DNA from: Streptosporangiaceae bacterium
GTDB lineage: Bacteria; Actinomycetota; Actinomycetes; Streptosporangiales; Streptosporangiaceae
Assembly: GCA_030043395.1 (NCBI GenBank)
Contig: JASHXW010000562.1
Span: forward strand, 1 to 6,656
DNA length: 6,656 bases
Direction of reading: 5' to 3'
Positions 1 to 4,931 of this stretch are shown here, piece by piece. Under the pieces are notes generated by a model that made no database searches, was not told the DNA's origin, and worked only from the letters and a program-made list of their open reading frames with translations. Positions within the stretch are counted from its first letter, which is position 1. Each line of letters starts with the position of its first letter. A program made the translations under genes and the position numbers.

Positions 1-1
1 C

Positions 2-289
2 GGAGCGAGCAAGTCAGCCAAGGCCGAGAAGCCTGCCAGGAGCGCTAGGTCGCACGAAGGCAAGGCCGCGGCGGCCAAGGCCGGCGCGGCTACGCCGGAT
101 GCGGCGCCGGCCGCCGCATCTGCCGATGCGGCCGAGCCAACTGCGGAAGCTGGGGCCACGGAAGCCGAGGCGACGGAAGCCGAGGCGACGGAAGCTGAGG
201 CCACGGAAGCCGAGGCAGCGCCAGCGCAGGCCGACGCGAGCGCCGAAGCGGGCGAAACCGCGACGGCCGAAACGGGCAGCGGAGACTGA
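2..289 (+). CDS. rpsP: 30S ribosomal protein bS16, C-terminal tail (5' partial)
   Basis: The open frame enters from the left edge and stops at TGA 287-289, giving 95 residues with no upstream stop. None of the conserved bS16 fold is visible; the visible part is a low-complexity tail. The first ~30 residues are Lys/Arg/Ala/Ser-rich and basic, the rest Ala/Glu/Thr-rich and acidic, including four ATEAE repeats. The identification rests on gene order (rpsP precedes KH-rimM-trmD-rplS in actinobacteria) and on the known habit of actinobacterial bS16 proteins of carrying Ala/Glu/Lys-rich C-terminal extensions. bS16 is an early-assembling 30S subunit protein. This tail is longer than the whole ~80-residue E. 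coli protein. The stop lies 2 nt before the next start, so translation is probably coupled. It could in principle be another low-complexity protein, but the context makes that unlikely. Confidence 0.85.
   Translation, partial: GASKSAKAEKPARSARSHEGKAAAAKAGAATPDAAPAAASADAAEPTAEAGATEAEATEAEATEAEATEAEAAPAQADASAEAGETATAETGSGD
155..214 (+). repeat. Four 15-bp tandem repeats encoding ATEAE
   Basis: Four consecutive 15-nt units (155-169, 170-184, 185-199, 200-214) each encode Ala-Thr-Glu-Ala-Glu in the bS16 tail. Units differ only at third codon positions of alanine codons, so the array looks like slippage-generated DNA kept in frame. Such arrays commonly vary in copy number between strains; that is an inference here. 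Confidence 0.9.
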
Positions 290-291
290 CG

Positions 292-534
292 GTGCTTGAG
301 GACGCGCTCGAGCACCTGGTCAGGGGCATCGTCGACTACCCCGACGACGTCCGCGTCTCCAGCCGCAGCCTGCGCAGGGGGCGTGTCCTGCAGGTCCGAG
401 TTCATCCCGACGACCTAGGCAAGGTCATCGGGCGAGGCGGTCGAACGGCAAGGGCGCTGAGGACCGTGCTCGGCTCCCTTGCCGGCGACTCGTACGTGCG
501 CGTGGATCTGCTGGACGCCGACGAGGTCCGCTAG
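292..534 (+). CDS. khpA: KH-domain RNA-binding protein, KhpA/YlqC type
   Basis: An 80-residue protein starting at GTG 292, preceded by a GGAG Shine-Dalgarno sequence at 281-284 (7 nt spacing) that overlaps the end of rpsP. It is a single small KH domain: the N-terminus (LEDALEHLVRGIVDYPDDV) matches the conserved start of the family, and the RNA-binding GxxG loop is G47-R48-G49-G50 within GKVIGRGGRTARALR. The length is typical of the family (~75-80 residues). KhpA proteins bind RNA, in Firmicutes as a partner of KhpB/Jag, affecting cell division and elongation; the role in actinobacteria is less clear. The position between rpsP and rimM is the usual one. It ends 3 nt before rimM, so it is very likely co-transcribed and translationally coupled with both neighbours. 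Confidence 0.93.
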   Translation: MLEDALEHLVRGIVDYPDDVRVSSRSLRRGRVLQVRVHPDDLGKVIGRGGRTARALRTVLGSLAGDSYVRVDLLDADEVR

Positions 535-537
535 CGC

Positions 538-1065
538 ATGCAGCTTGTCGTCGGCCGGGTCGGGCGACCCCACGGCCTGCGCGGCGAGGTCACCGTGGAA
601 GTCCGCACCGACGACCCGGATCAGCGATTCGCCGCCGGGTCGGCGCTGGCTACGATCCCGGCCGAGCGCGGTCCGCTGACCGTATCGGCATCGCGCTGGC
701 ACTCAGGGCGGCTGCTCGTCGCGTTCGCAGGCTACGAGGACAGGGACGCAGCTGAGGAGCTGCGGGACACGGTGCTCGCCATCGACTCCGACGAGCTTGC
801 GCCACTCGCTGACCCGGCGGAGTTCTACGACCACGACCTGATCGGCCTGCGCGTGCTGACCAGATCCGGCGAGCAGGTCGGTTCGGTCGCAGACGTGTTG
901 CACCATGGCCAGGACCTGCTCGTCGTCGAGGGCCTGGGAGCACGCTCGGGTGCGGAGATCATGGTGCCGTTCGTCGCCGCGATCGTGCCGGAGGTGGACG
1001 TGGCTGCTGGCATGCTGGTCATCGACCCGCCGCCAGGGCTGCTTGACCCGGACGAAGCGATCTAG
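538..1065 (+). CDS. rimM: 16S rRNA processing / 30S maturation factor RimM
   Basis: A 175-residue protein, the normal length for RimM. The N-terminal RimM domain is recognised by LVVGRVGRPHGLRGEV (residues 3-18). The second half is the PRC-barrel domain, beginning near EFYDHDLIGL (95-104) and including GEQVGSV (111-117) and IMVPFV (141-146). RimM binds ribosomal protein uS19 and assists maturation of the 30S head, including 16S rRNA processing. It acts in the cytoplasm and is not an enzyme. The ATG lies 3 nt after the stop of the KH gene, with only a weak GAGG (523-526) at 11 nt, so initiation probably depends on coupling. No residue anomalies are visible. Confidence 0.96.
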   Translation: MQLVVGRVGRPHGLRGEVTVEVRTDDPDQRFAAGSALATIPAERGPLTVSASRWHSGRLLVAFAGYEDRDAAEELRDTVLAIDSDELAPLADPAEFYDHDLIGLRVLTRSGEQVGSVADVLHHGQDLLVVEGLGARSGAEIMVPFVAAIVPEVDVAAGMLVIDPPPGLLDPDEAI

Positions 1066-1127
1066 GCGGTGCCCGGCAGGGCCCGGCCAGAATGGTGCTG
1101 ACGAAGCCCTGCTGATCACCGCGGTGC

Positions 1128-1136
1128 GGGAGGAGG
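1128..1136 (+). promoter_or_regulatory. Strong Shine-Dalgarno sequence deciding the trmD start
   Basis: GGGAGGAGG is the best Shine-Dalgarno match seen in the window. Its right edge is 7 nt before CTG 1144, an optimal spacing. The GTG at 1216 used by a default start search is 79 nt away and has no such site near it. This supports CTG as the real start of trmD. Confidence 0.75.
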
Positions 1137-1143
1137 CACTGCC

Positions 1144-1944
1144 CTGCGCATCGACATCATCACGATCTTTCCTGAGTACTTCGCGCCGATCGGCGTCTCG
1201 CTGATCGGCAAGGCAGTGCAGCGCGGTGACATCGCCGTGAGCATGCATGACCTGCGGACCTGGGCGCACGACGTGCACCGCACGGTCGACGACACGCCCT
1301 TCGGCGGCGGGCCTGGCATGGTGATGAAACCTGAGCCGTGGGGCGAGGCGCTCGATGCGATCCTCGGCGAAGGCCCGCAGCCAGGCGAACAGCCGCATCT
1401 GGTGGTTCCGACTCCGGCTGGCGCACTGTTCACCCAGGCGATGGCGGCCGACCTGGCCGCGGCCGGGAGACTGATCTTCGCCTGCGGGCGCTACGAAGGC
1501 ATCGACGCGCGGGTAGCCGAGTACGCGCGCGGCCTGATGCCCGTACACGAGGCATCGATCGGCGACTACGTGCTCGCTGGCGGCGAGCCCGCGGTGCTGG
1601 TGATGATCGAGGCGATCTGCCGGCTGCTGCCCGGAGTCCTCGGCAATGCCGAGTCGGCGCCGGACGACTCGTTTGGCGCCGGCGAGGGCCCGATGTCAGG
1701 GCTGGTCGAGGGACCCTCCTTCACCAGGCCGCGGGTATGGCGTGGCCTCGAGGTTCCCGACGTGCTCCTGTCCGGAAACCATGCGGCCATTTCCAGGTGG
1801 CGCAGGGACGCGGCGCTGCGCCGGACAGCGCAAGCCAGGCCCGATCTGGCGGCCAGGATCGCGCAGACGGGGATGGATTCGCGAGACCGGCAGGTGCTGA
1901 GCGAGGCTGGTTTCGCAGTCAGTACCGAAGATGTGGCAAACTAA
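1144..1944 (+). CDS. trmD: tRNA (guanine37-N1)-methyltransferase TrmD, CTG start
   Basis: TrmD transfers a methyl group from S-adenosylmethionine to N1 of G37 in tRNAs with a G at position 36, preventing +1 frameshifting. It is a trefoil-knotted SPOUT enzyme. From CTG 1144 the protein has 266 residues (family ~230-280) and begins (M)RIDIITIFPEYF, the conserved first strand. The SAM-binding knot shows GRYEGID (115-121) and EASIGDYVLAGGE (136-148); the likely catalytic Asp is D175 in DDSF. TRPRVWRGLEVPDVLLSGNHA (194-214) is the usual C-terminal domain signature. No ATG, GTG or TTG occurs in frame between the TGA at 1099-1101 and 1216; starting at GTG 1216 would remove 24 conserved residues. The start therefore appears to be CTG, unless the base is a sequencing error. 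A 78-nt gap separates it from rimM. Confidence 0.93.
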   Translation: MRIDIITIFPEYFAPIGVSLIGKAVQRGDIAVSMHDLRTWAHDVHRTVDDTPFGGGPGMVMKPEPWGEALDAILGEGPQPGEQPHLVVPTPAGALFTQAMAADLAAAGRLIFACGRYEGIDARVAEYARGLMPVHEASIGDYVLAGGEPAVLVMIEAICRLLPGVLGNAESAPDDSFGAGEGPMSGLVEGPSFTRPRVWRGLEVPDVLLSGNHAAISRWRRDAALRRTAQARPDLAARIAQTGMDSRDRQVLSEAGFAVSTEDVAN

Positions 1945-1948
1945 AAGC

Positions 1949-1984
1949 CGCTGCCCCTGCCGGCCGTTGTCGCGCGGGGCAGCG
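1949..1984 (+). other. 9-bp perfect hairpin in the trmD-rplS spacer
   Basis: CGCTGCCCC (1949-1957) pairs perfectly with GGGGCAGCG (1976-1984) around an 18-nt loop, starting 5 nt after the trmD stop. No T-run follows, so it is not a classical intrinsic terminator. It could be a U-tract-free terminator, an mRNA processing or stability element, or part of an rplS leader. The rest of the 120-nt spacer shows no clear promoter. Confidence 0.5.
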
Positions 1985-2052
1985 TCGCGTGCGTTCCTTC
2001 GCCGCGATCAGGTCACTTTCAGCGCGTTCGCAGGCGTGCGCGTGATGACAAC

Positions 2053-2057
2053 GAGGA
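2053..2057 (+). promoter_or_regulatory. Shine-Dalgarno sequence of rplS
   Basis: GAGGA lies 7 nt before ATG 2065 and supports this start, which also gives a full-length bL19. Confidence 0.7.
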
Positions 2058-2064
2058 CGAAGCG

Positions 2065-2421
2065 ATGCACACCGCGATTGCCGAGCTTGAGCAGGCACAG
2101 ATTCGCTCGGACATCCCAGCCTTCCGCCCGGGCGACACCCTCAAGGTGCACGTCAGGGTCACCGAGGGCAACCGGTCCAGGATCCAGGTGTTCCAGGGCG
2201 TCGTCATCCGCCGGCAAGGCAGCGGCGCTCGCGAGACTTTCACGGTGCGGAAGATCAGCTACGGCGTAGGCGTCGAGCGCACTTTCCCCGTGCACACCCC
2301 GGCCATCGAGACGATCGAGGTCGTGACGAGGGGACAGGTTCGCCGGGCCAAGCTCTACTACCTGCGTTCGCTGCGCGGCAAGGCCGCCAGGATCAAGGAG
2401 CGCAGGGAGCCAGCGCGCTAA
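2065..2421 (+). CDS. rplS: 50S ribosomal protein bL19
   Basis: A 118-residue protein of the usual bL19 length (~115-120). It carries the family signatures [18 protein letters not shown] (20-37), QVFQGVVI (41-48), [18 protein letters not shown] (60-77) and the C-terminal [20 protein letters not shown] (93-112). bL19 lies at the 30S-50S interface and contributes to an intersubunit bridge. The N-terminal helix [14 protein letters not shown] is normal for the family. Its placement after trmD is conserved in many bacteria, and signal peptidase follows it in actinobacteria. It lies 120 nt from trmD behind a hairpin, so its expression may be partly uncoupled from the upstream genes. The TAA stop also opens the frame for lepB1, which is in the same reading frame. 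Confidence 0.97.
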   Translation: MHTAIAELEQAQIRSDIPAFRPGDTLKVHVRVTEGNRSRIQVFQGVVIRRQGSGARETFTVRKISYGVGVERTFPVHTPAIETIEVVTRGQVRRAKLYYLRSLRGKAARIKERREPAR

Positions 2422-2436
2422 CCGGTCAGCGACCGG
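2422..2436 (+). other. Small hairpin between rplS and lepB1
   Basis: CCGGTC (2422-2427) and GACCGG (2431-2436) form a 6-bp perfect stem with an AGC triloop, immediately after the rplS stop. No T-run follows. It may attenuate read-through or stabilise the rplS 3' end, or be chance in GC-rich DNA. Confidence 0.3.
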
Positions 2437-2451
2437 CCGGACCCTCAGAAC

Positions 2452-3546
2452 ATGCACGATGACGCGCTTGCCGGTGACGCAGCCGCGATGGACCAGGGCG
2501 ACTCCGGGGTGACTGCCGCCCAGCCGCAGGACCGCGTGTCCGGCACCGATGCCGAGCAGGGCGATGGCCAGGCGGACCCTGGCAAGCGCGGCGGCTGGTC
2601 GTTCCTGCGGGAGACCGTGGTCCTGTTCGCGATCGCGCTGACGATCGCGCTGCTGATCAAGACCTTCGTGGTGCAGCCGTTCTTCATCCCGACCGGGTCG
2701 ATGGAGGACACGCTGCTAATCGGCGACAAGGTCCTGGTCAACAAGCTCGTGTATCACCTGCGGCCGATCGCCCGCGGCGACATCGTGGTCTTCAACGGAA
2801 CCGGGTCGTGGGATCCGCCGCAGGCTCAGGCGGGGCCGAATCACAATGTCGTGGCCAGGGTCTGGGACGACACGCTCGGCAAGCTCGTCACGTCGATCTC
2901 TGACCTGTTCGGTACTCCGCTCGGGCAGACGGACTACATCAAGCGGGTGATCGGGCTCCCCGGCGATCACGTGCGATGCTGCACTGCCCAGGGCCTGATC
3001 ACGGTCAACGGCATCGCGCTGCACGAGCAGTCCTACATCATCGCGGGTTCGAAGCCGTCGCAGTACCCGTTCAGCATCGTGGTGCCGCCAGGGCGGCTGT
3101 GGGTGATGGGCGACAACAGGCCGATCTCGGCGGACTCCCGGCTGCATGACTGTGCCTACAAGGATCCGCTCACCTCGTGCGCGCCTTATGACCGCGACGG
3201 CACGATCCCGATCGACAAGGTGATCGGCCGGGCGTTCATGGTCATCTGGCCGCCCAGCCAGTTCAAGATCCTGCCGATTCCCGCCACGTTCAACCGGCCC
3301 GGCCTGAACCAACCAGCGAAGGCGTCGTCATCGGCAGCGTCGGCAACGACCGCGAGCCGGGCGTCGGCAACCGCGCGTGCGCTGGACGAGGGAATCCCGG
3401 TCCGGCCGTCGCCGCCTTACGTGCCGCTGGCCGCCGGATTCGTCGCAGCCATGCCGCTCAGCCTGCTGCAGTACCGGGTTCGGAGGCGGATGCGCTTCCG
3501 TCGCCAGCGTCGCAGAGCTTCACGCCAGCCGAGGCCGTTGGACTAG
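2452..3546 (+). CDS. lepB: Type I signal peptidase, paralogue 1
   Basis: A membrane-bound serine protease that removes signal peptides from exported pre-proteins on the outer face of the cytoplasmic membrane. 364 residues. Order: hydrophilic cytoplasmic N-terminus (1-53), membrane segment (about 54-74), box B with catalytic Ser83 (PTGSMEDTL), general-base Lys164 (YIKRVIGLPGD), box E GDNRPISADSR (220-230), Ala/Ser-rich linker (~289-310), second hydrophobic segment (about 323-340) and an Arg-rich tail (342-362). The second segment would return the C-terminus to the cytoplasm, as described for some Streptomyces Sip enzymes. Cys176, Cys177, Cys234 and Cys243 are shared with both paralogues. The start is uncertain: ATG 2452 has no good Shine-Dalgarno sequence, and ATG 2488 is an alternative; the rplS stop bounds the frame upstream. 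It follows rplS after 30 nt and is probably co-transcribed with it. Confidence 0.95.
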   Translation: MHDDALAGDAAAMDQGDSGVTAAQPQDRVSGTDAEQGDGQADPGKRGGWSFLRETVVLFAIALTIALLIKTFVVQPFFIPTGSMEDTLLIGDKVLVNKLVYHLRPIARGDIVVFNGTGSWDPPQAQAGPNHNVVARVWDDTLGKLVTSISDLFGTPLGQTDYIKRVIGLPGDHVRCCTAQGLITVNGIALHEQSYIIAGSKPSQYPFSIVVPPGRLWVMGDNRPISADSRLHDCAYKDPLTSCAPYDRDGTIPIDKVIGRAFMVIWPPSQFKILPIPATFNRPGLNQPAKASSSAASATTASRASATARALDEGIPVRPSPPYVPLAAGFVAAMPLSLLQYRVRRRMRFRRQRRRASRQPRPLD

Positions 3547-3556
3547 TTCCCCGGCG

Positions 3557-3578
3557 GCTAGGCTGGAAGGTGATGATG
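3557..3578 (+). promoter_or_regulatory. lepB2 start region: TAGGCT hexamer and GGAAGG Shine-Dalgarno
   Basis: These 22 nt are identical to the bases upstream of lepB3 (4910-4931). They contain TAGGCT (3559-3564), which fits the actinobacterial -10 pattern TAnnnT, and GGAAGG (3565-3570), 5 nt before ATG 3576. If the hexamer is a -10 box, transcription would begin around 3570-3573, at GTG 3570 or ATG 3573, giving a leaderless mRNA. A TTGGAC at 3538-3543 is a poor -35 candidate with 15-nt spacing. The ribosome-site reading is the more secure one. Confidence 0.5.
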
Positions 3579-4697
3579 GACGACGAGCAGGACATTCGCG
3601 ACACACTAGACGAAGACTCCGTCGCCACCGCTGGGCAAGCGCCCAGTGCTCCCGAGGACGCCGATGAGGCGGACTCGGAGAAGCCGCCAGAGCCTGCTGA
3701 GCCTGGCGAGGCTGAGCCTGGCGAGGACGAGCAAGGCTCAGAGCAAGAGGCCGCCAAGCGGAGCGGCTGGTCGTTCCTGCAAGAGACGGTCGTCCTGTTC
3801 GCGATCGCCCTGACGATCGCGCTGCTGATCAAGACTTTCGTGGTGCAGCCGTTCTACATTCCGTCAGGGTCGATGGAGGACACGCTGCTGATCGGGGACA
3901 AGATCCTGGTCAACAAGCTCGTGTATCACCTGCGGCCGATCGAGCGCGGCGACATCGTGGTCTTCAACGGGACCGGGTCGTGGGAACCGCCCGCGCCCGC
4001 TGCCGGGCAGAGCCACAGCGAACTTGCCCGCATCTATGACGACACGCTCGGCAAGCTGGTGACGTCGATCAAGAGCCTGTTCGGCACTCCGGTCGGCCAG
4101 ACGGACTATGTCAAGCGGGTGATCGGGCTGCCAGGCGATCACGTGCGATGCTGCACTGCCCAGGGCCTGGTCACGGTCAACGGCATCGCGCTGCACGAGA
4201 AGTCCTACCTGTTCCCAGGCAACCGGCCCTCGCAGTACCCGTTCAACATCGTGGTCCCGCCCGGCCGGCTGTGGGTGATGGGCGACCACAGGCAGGATTC
4301 CTCGGATTCGCGGCTGCACGACTGCGCGTACAAGGACCCCGACACCTCGTGCATGCCCTATGACCGCGACGGCACGATCCCGATCAACAAGGTCATCGGC
4401 CGGGTGTTCCTGATCGTGTGGCCGCCGAGCCGGTTCCGTAGCCTGCCGATTCCGTCCACGTTCGACCAGCCCGGGCTGAACCGCCCGGCCGGAGACTCCG
4501 CGGCGTCCGCACCGGCGGCGGCGTCGGCTGCGCGGGCCCTGGCCGACGGCGTCCCGGTCCGGCCGTCGCCGCCCTACGTGCCGCTCGCTGCCGGACTCGT
4601 CGCCGCCGTGCCGCTGACTGTGCTGCAGCGCCGCGTGCGCACGCGAAGGCGCCTTCGCCATCGCCGTCACCGGCCCACGGACCAGGCCATTCGCTGA
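3576..4697 (+). CDS. lepB: Type I signal peptidase, paralogue 2
   Basis: A 373-residue signal peptidase from ATG 3576, chosen because GGAAGG is 5 nt upstream; GTG 3570 and ATG 3573 are in frame and would add two or one residues. It has the longest acidic N-terminus of the three (1-~66, rich in Glu/Asp/Pro with a duplicated AEPGE unit), then a membrane segment (about 70-90), catalytic Ser99 (PSGSMEDTL), Lys180 (YVKRVIGLPGD) and box E GDHRQDSSDSR (236-246), where His replaces the Asn found in the other two copies. Cys192, Cys193, Cys250 and Cys259 are conserved. The C-terminal hydrophobic segment (about 333-349) is followed by an Arg/His-rich tail. It lies 29 nt after lepB1. Both dyad residues are intact, so it should be active; a distinct substrate preference is only an inference. 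Confidence 0.95.
   Translation: MDDEQDIRDTLDEDSVATAGQAPSAPEDADEADSEKPPEPAEPGEAEPGEDEQGSEQEAAKRSGWSFLQETVVLFAIALTIALLIKTFVVQPFYIPSGSMEDTLLIGDKILVNKLVYHLRPIERGDIVVFNGTGSWEPPAPAAGQSHSELARIYDDTLGKLVTSIKSLFGTPVGQTDYVKRVIGLPGDHVRCCTAQGLVTVNGIALHEKSYLFPGNRPSQYPFNIVVPPGRLWVMGDHRQDSSDSRLHDCAYKDPDTSCMPYDRDGTIPINKVIGRVFLIVWPPSRFRSLPIPSTFDQPGLNRPAGDSAASAPAAASAARALADGVPVRPSPPYVPLAAGLVAAVPLTVLQRRVRTRRRLRHRRHRPTDQAIR
3696..3725 (+). repeat. Perfect 15-bp tandem duplication in lepB2
   Basis: GCTGAGCCTGGCGAG occurs twice in direct succession (3696-3710 and 3711-3725), encoding AEPGE-AEPGE in the cytoplasmic acidic region. The exact identity suggests a recent slippage event. The other two paralogues lack it. 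Confidence 0.9.
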
Positions 4698-4757
4698 CGG
4701 GGAACGCGCGGGCCTTCCGCACCGTTGCCTGTCTGGACTCCTCCCGGCTGGACGGCG

Positions 4758-4786
4758 GGACGGCCGGATTAGCCCTGGACGGCCGG
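4758..4786 (+). repeat. Direct repeats GGACGGCCGG upstream of lepB3
   Basis: GGACGGCCGG occurs at 4758-4767 and 4777-4786, 19 bp apart start to start, with a shorter related copy GGACGGC at 4750-4756. The second repeat abuts the TAGGCT at 4787. The spacing is close to two helical turns, as in some operators, but this could be chance in GC-rich DNA. Confidence 0.45.
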
Positions 4787-4792
4787 TAGGCT
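4787..4792 (+). promoter_or_regulatory. Candidate -10 element in the lepB2-lepB3 gap
   Basis: TAGGCT fits the actinobacterial -10 pattern TAnnnT and lies in the only sizeable spacer of the array (4698-4928, 231 nt). No convincing -35 box is at the right distance. If real, it would give lepB3 and rnhB a promoter separate from the rplS-lepB1-lepB2 transcript, with a leader of about 130 nt. Confidence 0.3.
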
Positions 4793-4824
4793 GCCCACCT
4801 GCAGTCGTGGCGGGAATTTCGTTC

Positions 4825-4914
4825 ATGCCCAAAACAGGCAGTTCCTGGCTGCTCAGTCGCTCGTGGCCAGGGCGGGCCGCGCTGGGGCCGCTGTACCAGT
4901 CCGCAGGCAGCTAG
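4825..4914 (+). CDS. Possible 29-residue leader peptide upstream of lepB3
   Basis: ATG 4825 opens a frame of 29 codons ending at TAG 4912-4914, 14 nt before the lepB3 ATG and just before its Shine-Dalgarno sequence. GGGAA (4812-4816) lies 8 nt upstream. The peptide starts MPKTGSSWLLSRSW and matches nothing I recognise. Its end position would suit translational coupling to lepB3, but an open frame this short is expected often by chance in GC-rich DNA. Confidence 0.15.
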   Translation: MPKTGSSWLLSRSWPGRAALGPLYQSAGS

Positions 4915-4931
4915 GCTGGAAGGTGATGATG
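4910..4931 (+). promoter_or_regulatory. lepB3 start region: TAGGCT hexamer and GGAAGG Shine-Dalgarno
   Basis: Identical over 22 nt to the lepB2 start region at 3557-3578. GGAAGG (4918-4923) stands 5 nt before ATG 4929. TAGGCT (4912-4917) could be a -10 box for a leaderless transcript starting near 4924-4926. Similarity continues into the first codons (DEQ), showing this is a duplicated start segment. Confidence 0.5.

Noticed and set aside
99..299. Arg/Lys/Pro-rich + strand frame overlapping rpsP
   Set aside because: It is an out-of-frame reading of the ATEAE repeat DNA; the basic repeats arise from the same 15-bp units.
703..1548. 281-residue open frame on the - strand
   Set aside because: It lies opposite rimM and trmD, has no recognisable domain, and is the usual antisense open frame caused by GC-rich codon use.
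1216..1944. trmD starting at GTG 1216 (242 residues)
   Set aside because: It lacks the conserved N-terminal strand RIDIITIFPEYF, which is intact and in frame just upstream, and it has no good Shine-Dalgarno sequence.
3864..4832. 322-residue open frame on the - strand opposite lepB2
   Set aside because: Arg/Pro/Gly-rich translation with no motif. Similar antisense frames lie opposite lepB1 and lepB3, which shows they follow from the sense coding sequence.
4863..4928. 22-residue N-terminal extension of lepB3 from GTG 4863
   Set aside because: It covers the Shine-Dalgarno and start module shared with lepB2, and has no counterpart in the other signal peptidases.
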